Source: Symsagittifera roscoffensis
Taxonomy: Eukaryota; Xenacoelomorpha; Acoela; Convolutidae
Direction: 5' to 3'
Assembly: GCF_963678635.1 (NCBI RefSeq)
Contig: NC_087063.1
Location: forward strand, 9,458,386-9,522,385
Length of the DNA stretch: 64,000 bases
The notes below the pieces were generated by a model. That model saw nothing but the letters and a program-made list of their open reading frames with translations. It ran no database searches and was not told the origin of the DNA. Below, piece by piece: positions 25,001 to 37,000 of the stretch (its first letter is position 1; every line of letters begins with the position of its first letter). The position numbers and the translations under genes are program-made.

Positions 25001-28000
25001 GAACATAGCCCGTTTGAAAAAAAAAACAAGTCCTTGTCAGATTCGAAAGCAGGACTAAAGGTACCGGAGACACCAAGAAATTTAAATTTAATATGAACCA
25101 AGATACCAATTGATTCTGCTAAAGTATAGTTCCAACTGATAGTAGGAAAAGAGTAATGAACGCAAGGAAGAAGAAAAAAACTGACTTGTTAAATGAAAAA
25201 ACCGTTAACTTTCGATGTGAAATATATGCTCCTAGTGCTCTTTGAATTTCAAGAATACTTTATGATATGTGCTTTTTGATATGCGCTTTTCGAAACCTGG
25301 ATCAATAGGTAAAATTTCTATTTAGCTGGGAAATCTGAAAATTAAAATACACTTTCGCAACTAGAAGTCGATCAAGTTTTTTGTAACCTTTACACTTCTG
25401 CTGTTCGATAGTTGAGTTCATTTTCCTTTTTAGATGAAAAATGAACTGGACCTGAAAAAAATCAAGTGTCAAACCGCGAAAAATCGAAATTAAATGTGAA
25501 CAAATTAAGACTTTTCCTGAAAAAAAAAAACACGAGCTAAATAAGAGTCTTCCTCGTGTTCATCACCTCTGAACACTCACGAGTTATTTCTCATTTGACT
25601 CTTATGGAAATTTTGAAGAACATAGCCAACAGACCATTGAAAGTAAACTAAAAAAATTGCCTTTTTTATTTTTGAAAACTTTTTCTAATTTCTCAAAAAT
25701 ATAGATCTCAAAGCTCTTAAAATTTGTGAAAAAAACTTATGATTGACAACTTTCTGATAATACTAACCCAAAAAGAAACAAGGATAGCCGGTTACTGTGC
25801 AAGTAACACAGAATGTTCCGACCATAGTCTTTAAAAAACTAGGTTTAGAAAGTTTTTTTCCAAATTAGTGTTGTTTTTCTGCTTGGTGTGATAAAAGGAT
25901 CTGACGTAAAAAATATAAGTAAGGCATACTAGACAGCCATAGTAATATAGGCAAATTGGACAAAATTTTTGTAGAAAAATGACTAGAAAAACTTTTTGCA
26001 GAAGATTTTTGACTTTTTCGAAGTTATTGGTTCCCAAAATGATGCTAAAAAACTACAAAAACTAGTTTTACTTGCTGAAGATTAAGTTTTAAGGTCTTAA
26101 ATTAGGCGTAATTCAGCTGTTGTAAGCCTGCTCGCTCGCTCGAAATAAGACAAAAATTTCAAACCGGTTTTTCTTGACACTAAAAACAAATTTTGGGAAT
26201 TTTTTAATGTGGTTCGAATCACGACTGAAAGGGGGCTTTACTATAATATATCAATAACCCTGTCCGATGATTATTTGTGGTACCTGATTTTACGTGGAAA
26301 AAAACTAAAACACACCCGAATACAAAGTTCCTCCCAATTTTCAATGGTCGGAACAAAAACCTGAAACCCTCCAAATTAGACAAAAATGACCTCAGAGGAA
26401 TGCTTATTGAACAAAATCGATTGCTTTTAATCTGTTTTCTCAATGAAGGTCAACTTCAACCTCGGAGGCATTGGTTTTTAAAGTCTAATTGAGAGTTCAC
26501 TTCGTCCACGATGGCAGACAAAATTTTTGTCAGTTTTTTGGTTAAGAAAAAACATAATCAATAAAATGTCATTGGACCTAAGCGCAATTGCTACAGTAAC
26601 AAGTGAGTTAGTGAAAAGCTAAGATGATTGAAAACGAACTTCCATTTTGATTCGGCCAGCTTTAGGTTTCTTAGTATTATGCGTAGTTACGGGATGTCTA
26701 GAAACTATATACTGAGATGAACACAAACTGTGAAATTGTAATTTGACATCGATCACTTTCATTCAATCACTTTCAGTCAACTGAAGCCACGAAAGCGCAT
26801 CTATTCACAACTGTATTATCTCACATACACGTCACACATTTTAGCATAACAATTGCTGAAAAAACTCAGACTCAGTCAATTTTAAATACTTTTCCTACAA
26901 AACAACTCAAAAAACAATTCTTCAGTTTAAAGTTTTCATCGACCTGATGAAATCCCGATGATTTTTTAAATTAGGTATCTGCTTTTAAAAAAAACTTTCG
27001 ATTACTTTCATTCCCACAATAATGAGGCACTCAATTGAAACCTAAATTCCACAGTTGAAATACTGTCACGTTTCATGTAATCATTTCGTATTCACTGACT
27101 ACATCACCTTATTATGGATTCACAGTAGCCTGTAGAGTCTTGTTACCTTTTTTGAGTTTGGTGGCCCCGTCTGTGGTCCCACTTCTGGCTGTCTGTCTCT
27201 GACTGTGTGAGTTGAACACTTCCCCGGTGGACATGGAGAAATGGGACTTGATCTCGGCCTCTGCCTCCTTCATCTTGTCGTAGAACACCTTGAAGAACTT
27301 CTCCCCGTTTGACTCCTGCTTCAGAATGGCCAGAATCGAATTCTAAAAAAAACATCAGCTTGATCATCTCAAAAGTGATGACGGTGAGCAAGAAAAAGCT
27401 ACAGTAGCTCTTAAATTATTTATCAAAACTCATGACGTTAATTATCTTCCGAAATTTACAGCGTGCAACATCATTGAAAAAAATTTATTGCCGTGGACCA
27501 TGATTCAACCCTCACCTGTATCACGCCATTGCCTCCCTCCAGAAGAGCGATTCCCAGTTGGACTGTTTCTAAGAAGAGACTGCTGGAGGAACTGTTGATG
27601 ACCAGATTGACCACCAGTTCCGATGCACCCGACCCATTCAATTGGCACTGGACGTCGTAGAGGGAACTGTCTGCTCTGGTGACCATCATTGAGCCAGAGT
27701 TGGCAGAAGATCCGCCGGATACAGCTGCTGCAACACAAACTTTTTTCTCTAGAACCCTGTACTAAGCTTCAGTAGAATCTCGACCATTGACAGAAAAGAA
27801 AGAAATTTAGGTCAAACAACAGCTGAAGTCTCAACAAATGATTGACCGCCCAAATAGTTTTTCAGGTTGAACCATTTTTTGCATGATATCTTCGACAGTT
27901 TCAGAAATAAATCAAATCGAAGGAATGGTCCTGATTTTTTGAGGCATTCTCAGTATTTTCTAGATTTCACTTTTCGGATGGATCTTGTATAACCATGGAA

Positions 28001-31000
28001 ACACTCGATATTGGTTGAAACCTGTAAAAAGTATCCAGAGAAAAATCACAGAAGGTAAAAAAAACATTGACAGCAGCAAAAGATAAAACCATTAATAAAT
28101 AAAAACGACACAATTACTCCGATATCAATTTGAAATTATGCTTGATGATGTGATAAAACGCAGACGATTCACTTGGAAACTCGGCACCTTGGAATCCAAA
28201 AGAACGTGCAGAGCAAATGATGATTACTCATTATTCATGTCTCTCAACACAAGGGTCATGCGTTCGAATCCCTATTCGGTCACGGTTGGAGGGGTCCCAG
28301 TGCCATCCGCCTCCTCAAGGTGGGACCGGCTGCGGCAAAATAGATGACAACCCCCCCCCCCCCCGCCCCCCACGGTTGGTCCTGAGCAGGTCGGGTGCAA
28401 ATAAAAAAAATAAAAAAACTCATTATTCATACTTACACGGAGGGAATGTGGGATGTGTGTTATACTGTGCCGCAATGGTAGTGCCACTTTCAGAGTATGT
28501 ATTAGAGGAAGATGCGTTGGAGGCGTTGGCTGCTGCTGCCGACACCAGAGGGTCCACTTCTCTCTCGTACCTGCGTCTCAGATTGGCCTTGTCGAAGTAG
28601 CGGAACAGCAGCGCGTCTCTCAGTTTTTCACCCTGCACACAATGAAAAACTTTCAAAAATAGTCAGTCGCATCTTCGCATAGTAAGAACAAAATAGTGGA
28701 TTTTTTTTGTTTTCAAATATATTAATTGGGTACAAAAGGAAATGATGAAAAATTTTAGTCATGTACAAAATACAATTTTTAAATGAGAGTAATCTGAAAA
28801 CACCTACTGAAAAATTCTATCAAAATTGATACAAACATCCTTTCTAATTTTTTCAAACAAGCTACTTGTACGACTAAAACTAAGTGCTCTACCAGGGGTG
28901 AATAGAGTTTCGAACCCCTCACTACCCAAAGGGAGTAAAATTTTAGTCAAAATTATGTTTATGACTATTTTTATCACCACAATTTTTGGCTGCCTAACCC
29001 TCAATTTTTTCTGAAGACGCATTCGGCGCCATTAAAAACTAACTTTGCGGGGGAATTCGCCAAAAAGTTGGATTTTAGAATGAGCCGACCAAAAAATATT
29101 TGTTTAGGGTTTTTCAGTTAGAATGGTTTTTTTGAAACGTCTATAACTTTTAAATGGAACATTGGATTTAACTGATTGTTTTTACATTTATTATATAACA
29201 GATTAAGATTTTTGAACACGTACATAAGAGTTATAATAACTGCTGGAAATGTCCGCCATTTTCTTGAATACAAAGATGTAACCGCTTCTCAAAATGTGTT
29301 GCTGCTTTCACTGCCTGCGCCGGAGTTATTGTTCCACAAGCGTTCTCCACAGTTTGCATAAGATTTGGGACTGTCTGGTAGTTGGCATCAAATATCATTT
29401 TACCCAAATGACCCCATAGCCAAAAATCCAATGGATTCAAGTCCGGGCTTTGGGGTGGCCAAGGAATCGCACTCCTCCTGCTTATAATCCTCGCGCCAAA
29501 TTTTTGGCTATGGGGTCATTTGGGTAAAATGATATTTGATGCCAACCCCCAGACAGTCCCAAATCTTATGCAAACCGTGGAGAACGCTTGTGGAACAATA
29601 ACTCTGGCGCAGGCAGTGAAAGCAGCAACAAATTTTGAGAAGCGGTTACATCTTTGTATTCAAGAAAATGGCGGACATTTCCAGCAGTTATTATAACTCT
29701 TATGTACATGTTCAAAAATCTTAGTCTGTTATATAATAAATGTAAAAAGAATCAGTTAAATCCAATGTTCCATTTAAAAGTTATAGATGTTTCAAAAAAC
29801 CAATCTAACTGAAAGACCCTGTAGCACATGTTTTCATAAAACCTTACAAAATAGAGACTTTTTGATGTTTTTAAAATAAACGTTAAAAAATTGAAGTCTT
29901 TTCGAAAATTACCCTCTCGCGAAAATTCTAGATCCCGTTCCTGTACTATACTACAGTTTACAAAAACTTTAGTTACAACTATCTAAGCTAAAATATCTTC
30001 TAAGGACAAATACAAAAACAGCTAATTGTCAGACGACGATAACCATTCATCATTTATCATAAAAGGCCGGACCATTACACTCAAGCTTAAAACTCTTAAG
30101 TTCACAACAGCGATTACGATAACTATTTCGGAAGCGCAGTAACTGAGCAGCAACTATTTTCAAAGCAGAAACAATCTTTGCTTGTGCCAAACTTCGTTAT
30201 AAGCGGTTTTTAGTCACGAATACGATTTCAAAAACATGAAAAGTAAATAAGCATCGAATAAGAATCTACGCAGCAGCATGTTAAGACACTAACCCTACCC
30301 AATAAGTAAAAACTGCCTTGTCAATATGGCCAATGGCTGTGCAATACATTAGTTCTCATTAGCAATTTCATCACTCGCTATTCTTTTTGCTCCGCCTGCC
30401 GCCATCAATACAATTCACTTTTCAATCAATCAAACTTTCAATTTCAGAACCCGCAAAAAACAGAGACAGAATGGCTGAAAAGAATCATCTGGCTACACAA
30501 AGAACACTATTTTGATTTGCCCTATGTTCAAATCTCTTGAGCTACATATTTCACAATCAGATACGTAAATATTCAGTCCCAGTAAAATACTGTGGCTGAA
30601 GCCGAAATTCTGCTGTCTCATTAAAAACCATTATCATTTGCCTTTTCCACTAAATGCAACTTCATGCATGTATCTTGAAGGAATTTAGGGATAATGAATT
30701 TTTTACGCAAGATTTTCCTGTATTCTAATTTGTTTGCTGCAAAAACCTGAACAAAATTGGGATCAGCGACAACATTTGAGACCCTTTTCGGCCAGGGAAA
30801 TTTCTCATTTCTGCTTCAAACAAAACTCTACTCTCTACTGCTCTATAAAACTTTCTGCCGTCAGCAAATTTCCGCTAATTCCGCTGCTAGCAGAATTCTA
30901 CTACGCCTGATTCACATCCCGCAAAAACGCAGACAGAAAGGCTGAATAAATCAATTGACTAGACCAAATTCACTATTTTGATTTCTTGGATGGTCTCTTG

Positions 31001-34000
31001 AGATAATCCATCAATCAGCTTCGTAAAATGTCATGGAACGCATGGCTTTATCATTTATCAGAATTCAAAAATAATGAAAGAAGACAGCCTGCCTGACGAT
31101 AAGCTGGCAGACAAAAACTTAACAAAGAGGCGATGCTGAGCTTCGCGCCACTTTCGACGCAAAAATGAATGACTATAATTAAAAACAAATGACCACACAA
31201 ATCAAAATTGAAAAAAATTACTTGCACCATTAGATACATAATCGACTTAAATCGAACTGTAATTGTCAGAATCGAACTGAATGTAATGGAAATCAAAGCA
31301 TGTCGGACTTTGTCGTCTCAAGCATGGTAATACAGAATGCTCCTTCAAAGCACAGAAACCAAATGCACAGAATGCTTCGCACCACTTGCGATACAAAAAT
31401 GAATGATTAAAATCAAACGCGAAACAAATGTTTAAAAAAATCGTTTTTGCCATTAACACAGAGGCGAAGCTGCACTTCTCAGACACTTGCGAGAACAAAG
31501 CAGCTCTATAAGGAGCAATAAAAAAGTAGAAATAAGCCTCGAATTGGTAAAAAAAAAAATCGGCTTCGTACGGTATTCGATCTGCGACCTGGAGATTATG
31601 AGTCTCACGCACTAACCACTCAGCCACGGACGCTTAATAACTCACAAACGCTAGCCACAAACAAAGCAGAGAACAGATGCTATGAAATTTCGAATGTTAC
31701 AGATAGTGATTAAAGCAAAGTACCACTAAATGAGTGAACACTTTTAATGAAAACTTTTATTTGCGGGTAAGGCTAGAAAAAAAGGAGGGTTCGTACTAAT
31801 ACACTAACGGTCGCAAGCTCGCTATTGTAAACATTGCAACAAAAGCTCACAATATCCAAAAACAAAATTATCCGTACCATTGAAAAAGATGCAAAATCTT
31901 GCGGAATGATAGAAAGCCAAATCTTCAAAAAAAAGTCTTTTCAGCGGAATCAAGTTGAGAAAAATAAGCAAAGAGACAATGCTCTAAATTAGCCGAAAAC
32001 TCTCAGTTTGTGAATAACAAGTTTCGACTGGAGTCAAACTCCTGAGCTTTACGGTCTCAAGCATGGATTGTACAGCAACTTGGAAGAAATCTGAACCTTA
32101 AAAAAGTCGGGTTACGGGTACTGAGCCAACAAAAATAAACTGACGGACGATAGTCAGAAAAAGCTAAGACTCTGGTTACCAAAAAGCAAAGACCCTGGTT
32201 TCCCGACCAGATTCGAACAACAAGCCTTTGCCGTCTCGAGCAGTTGTGTCACCTTTACGCCATATGCGCCGGATGGTTGATTGAATTTAAATTCAAATAA
32301 TTACCAAGCGGTAACAAAGTCGAACAGACCTGAGCATAAACCCTTCAAGACAAAAACACACACGCACAAATGTTCTTTCGGTCCTCAAAGAGGCGACTAA
32401 GTCTATATATAAACAAAAAGAAAATTAAAAAAAAAAACGAAATTTTAACAAATCGAGTTGGTGAAATTACAATGTAAAAATCAAAAATCGATTCGACCGG
32501 ATCTTAAATTTGGCAACTGAGCCGACAACATATAAGCATACACGAATTAGGCTGACAATTTAATTAGGCAGACACTAAAAAAACTTGAAATCATTATGAA
32601 CCAAAGTATCAACAGGAGTCAAGATGAGTCCTCTGAACAAAGTTACTAACGGGAAAAAAGTATAGTACCCGATTGCAACACCCTAGTTAATCTCAAAGGT
32701 AAAAAAAACTTCTTCACAAATTCTCAACCTAATGTTTTCGATATCAAAACGACGAAATAACGATTTTAGCTTTCGATCAAAATGAATGCTAAAACAGATA
32801 AGAAACGAAACAGACAAGAAGCGAAACAGACAAGAAGCAAAACAGACAAGAAGCAAAACAGGCAAGAAGCGAAACAGACAAGAAGCGAAACAGACAAGAA
32901 GCGAAACCGACAAGAAGCGAAACAGACAAGAAGCGAAACAGACAAGAAGCGAAACAAACAAGAAGCGAAATTTACATAGCGAAATCAAGCAGACAAAAGT
33001 ATGTAGAAAATCGAGAAAAAACAATTAAACAAAAACGAGACTCGAACCACGCACCTGCAGACTATGCTACATTAACTTCATAGCTGATCTTTACATCACT
33101 AATAACATCATCAATTTTACAAATCTATTATTACGCTCTGGTAAAGCGGGGAAACCAACTTGAAATGAATGACTGGCCAATGAAATTGAGCAAAAAATGA
33201 AGCATATATTTCTGCTAATGCAAAATAGTTCCAAAAAGTGAAATCGTATTATATCACCAGTAAATTCTAGATAAACCAATTGAATGAGAATATGAACGCA
33301 CCATTAAATTAGAAGTCAAACCGCAAGAATACATGAAAGAGTGAATGAGCCCTGAAAAACTTCTTGAAAATCTTGTAAGAGCGTGAATGAACCTTGAAAC
33401 ATGAGCTTGAAAAAAGTAATGAGTAAACCCTCATAGCATGAAAAATTTATGAACGCAATGAAACAGAAAAAAAACTGACTGGCTTTTTGAAAAAAAACTT
33501 AGAATTTAGTTTCGAACTTAGAAGAAAAAATTGTATGCCCTTAAGGCTCTTTGAATGAGTTTATGATTAGTTGGAATTTCACGAACAATTTATATTGGTT
33601 CTTTTTTGATTAAATTAACCCAATTCGAGAAAACTGGATCATCAATAGATAAAATTTTTATTTCGCTAGCAAATCTGATAATTAATTTCCATTTTCAAAA
33701 TGAGACTTCCATCACGTTTTTTTTGTCAATTTTACACTTTTGCTGTTTGATGAAAGAGTTTACCTTCCTTTTAACAAAGAAAATGAACTGAACACTTGAA
33801 AAGAAATCAAAAGCCAAGCCGCGAAAACCCAAAATTGAGCGTGAACAAGTTCTGCAGAGAGGCGAAGCTCTGCTTCGCAAACACTAACGAGAACACGACA
33901 AGAAGCAGCTCTATAAAGTGCAATAAGAAAAAGTTGAAATAAGCCTCGAATTAAAAAAAATTAGGATACGCCTCGAATTCGAGCCTACGACCTACTGCGA

Positions 34001-37000
34001 CCTGGAAGTTATCAATTTCACCACTAACTACGCTCACTTAATGACAAAAACTATCCAAAAATAAAGCAGAGAACAGATTCAATGAAATTTCCAATGCTAC
34101 AGTGAAATTTCCGTATAAGTGCACACTTTCAATCAACACTTTTTTTTGCGAGTTAGGTTGGAAAAAAGAAGGTTCGTAGTATTACACTACGCTGATCACA
34201 AGTGTAAAGACTTTTTCCTGATAACAAAAACAAAAAAATTGCCAAGACCTAGAGTACTCACTGCGTAAATAATTCATAAACACAATTTAAATAAGTAGAC
34301 ACAATCTAAACAATCTAGACACAATCTACCACCAAACACATCTTGAAAATAACACGATCAAAATAAATTAAGACTCTCTTTAATTTTCAAGTCTTAACAA
34401 GAGTGAAAGCTTTGAGCAAAAAATTTCCGACTAGAGCTCCCATTATGAAACAATTTGTGAAAAAAGCAAAAAAAAATAATTTTTATTCTGGAAAGTTAGG
34501 AAAATTTTCATTTTTTTGTTACTTTTGTTTTGACAGGAGGTGGAATGAGATTGCACGGTTAGATTACATATTTGGAAAATACGTTCATTCGTCTTTATAC
34601 AATTGTTGTTAAAACAAATTTTGCCTGCTTAAAAAGATCAAAAAACACTTATGTAAAAGCAAACAACTCAATCTTTATCTTCTCGACACTGAGAATTTTG
34701 AAATTATTATTTTTTGGCAGTTCGAAAAAAGTTTGAGCGAACTTTAGATAGTTATAACACTTTGATCGCGGGAAGTTGCACCACCTGAGTTTTAGTGGAC
34801 ATGCCCGAATATAAATTTGCTTCCCACATATGTGACCGGGACACGACGTCATGACAAATTTAGGGTCAGCTCTGATGTAAACAGTACATGTAGAGTAAAA
34901 CAGTTCAGATCAGTTCGCGCACAAACAAATTAATGGGAAGGAGAATCAAAATTCAAGGGAAAACAGATGATATATAAGTCTATAATCAGCCAGCACATAA
35001 ACACAATTGCTTGAGTCTTACACGGCAGCACACGAACCAAATACCAAAACACCAAATAACGCCTCGTTTAAGTACGGCTGACTGAAGCAACGCATTTAGG
35101 GTATCGCATAAACTAAATAAAGGGTCATATGATTTTTCAACAATCCAGATCGAATTCTTCTGTTCTCTTATTATTGTTTTCTTCCACAATCGAAACCTAT
35201 TTCTTCGGATCTCTTACTATATGAGATCCTTTAACAAAATGCCTTTTACTTATGTTCTATGCTGACACTATTTTGATACATAAAATGCATTATCCCAGAT
35301 GCGTTGCCTCGAACACCCGACATACATTCACCTATCCTTTGAAGTTTACATGATGATTAAGTGCATGAGTATATATTAAATACAAACCCTTTTCAAGTCA
35401 TCTGAATGTCGCTTCGAGAGCGCACTACAAGTTTGCCAAGCGGAAAAAGCGGCCGTAGCTACGCCAAATCCCGTGGCTCCGGCAACGCCTAGTCCGGCGC
35501 CAGTTGCCGACCGATTTGACTGAATGCGACTTTGTTTGAGCTGCTTTTGCTGCTAAGAAACAGTTGGTTTTGATTTAGCCTTATCAAAACTCCATTTTCA
35601 GGTCTGGACCATGTTATTTTTCATCAGCTGAGCAATATTAAAGACATCACTGGCAACACTGCAATTTCGATTACACACAGAGAAGAAAATTAGGCTACTC
35701 AGCAACTAAGGAGCTTGAAGTACAGAAAACTATGATAGAACAATTAAAACGACATCTTTTTTCGGGCTGATTTCATTATTGTTTCAATGCGATCCGCAGG
35801 TAAACATTTCAATGAGAGACAACACTAAAAAGACGACCAAACCAAGGCTCAAATCAAAGCGCGGGTGTGTTTCAATTATGCAATGCAATTGTTCCGAAGG
35901 ATGGTGATTTCAATTAGGGGTCAAACGTTTCGCTTTTACGCTTTCAGTTCAAACTTTTCATCAATTTTATGTTGCTTTTCAATGAGGTGCGTTGTTAGTC
36001 GGACCAAAAAGTTGCTTTTGCGGTGTTAATTTTGTAAACAACAGTTAACGAAGCGCAACAGTTAGTGATAGCTGACCTTGTCGCCGTAGTCGTAATGGAC
36101 AGTCATCATTTCCTTCAGAGTCTGCAGAATCTTGCGACAGAGGGCTCCTTCTTTCTTTTTCTCCCACAGCTCTTTCGTGTGGGTTATCAATCTGAAGACG
36201 CGCATTAAGATAATTTGAATTTCATGAGCCATTACTTTCATCATCGACAATTTTTGTACAACTAAACTTATTTCAGAAATTATCAAAGAAAAGAAAATGA
36301 AGGAACTAAGGAAATAATTATCAGAAGCACATTAAGTGACAGCAAATTTTGTTCTAATTATTGATATATTGACATTTCTTAGGAACAACAATACAATTCA
36401 AAACATAGATATCAGTTTTCACGATTTCCAAAAAACAAAGCACATATAAATTGAATAGTATTAAGAAAGCAATAAATAAACACCGAGGCCCAGCGGAGCA
36501 TCGCACCATTTTCAATACAAGAATGAATGACTATTGTAAAAAATATGTTAAAAATTTTTCAAAATATTCAGCTATATTGAGCTGAAACGTCTGAAATGTA
36601 ACCTCAACACCACCTGGGCTTAGTAAAAAACGCACAAATGAACTTTAAAAATTCGAATCAAAAGAAAAACTATTATTTCAAAACTATTGAAACCCAATTA
36701 CCTGCAACATTAGTTTTTTTCAAAAGGTGTTCTAGAATGTTATCACTACCCAAACAGTTAAAAAAAGTCCGTACTGAACAAGCTGAAAAAAGGCAGACCT
36801 GTTATAGTCTGGAAAAAATCGAATTTCAAAGAAAAAGTATGTGCACTTAAAGCTTTTCTCATTTCAAGAACAATTTCAGACAAACATTTTTTCGATAACA
36901 GTAACCCACCAATTTGAGAAAATTGAATGATTAGATAACTTTTTTATTTCACTGGAAATCTAAAAACTGAAATCTACTTTCGAAAAGAAGTCATTCACTT

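Larger units (their letters stand above)
13467..27146. other. ITPR: 13.7-kb intron holding the LTR element
   Basis: The largest intron in the window, between exons 15 and 16 and flanked by phase-1 borders. From left to right it carries family B (15165-15670), family A (15960-16400), a TIR element (17545-18012), a family A fragment (19735-19910), the LTR retrotransposon (19926-24582), family A copies (24620-25000 and 25139-25572) and family B (25785-26355). Stretches 13.5-15.1, 16.5-17.5, 18.0-19.7 and 26.4-27.1 kb show nothing else I can support. Confidence 0.8.
29105..29821. mobile_element. Palindrome of two inverted Tc1/mariner-type tails
   Basis: The left arm (about 29105-29430) and right arm (about 29500-29821) are long inverted copies, with outer ends AGGGTTTTTCAGTTAGAATG and its near-complement ATCTAACTGAAAGACCCTGT. 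The arms are roughly 95% identical by eye, separated by a short unmatched centre near 29430-29500. Each arm encodes the same transposase C-terminus reading outward. Confidence 0.92.
28633..36076. other. 7.4-kb intron between exons 12 and 13
   Basis: It holds a family C fragment (28880-29090), the inverted mariner pair (29105-29821), tRNA-Met SINE copies (31455-31835 and 33855-34210), a 16-bp minisatellite (32790-32970), a family A copy (33380-33855) and a short GC-rich coding-like island (35430-35523). Nothing else recognisable is seen in 29.8-31.4 and 34.2-35.4 kb. Confidence 0.7.

Noticed and set aside
27143-27391. Minus ORF over ITPR exon 15
   Set aside because: Wrong frame. The spliced frame one base off encodes [10 protein letters not shown] and fits the family and phases.
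31573-31634. tRNA-Met gene on the minus strand
   Set aside because: The acceptor strands do not pair and the same sequence recurs with a shared body, so it is a SINE head.
32683-33028. ORFs on both strands with repeated [14 protein letters not shown] or [10 protein letters not shown]
   Set aside because: They are produced by the stop-free 16-bp minisatellite.
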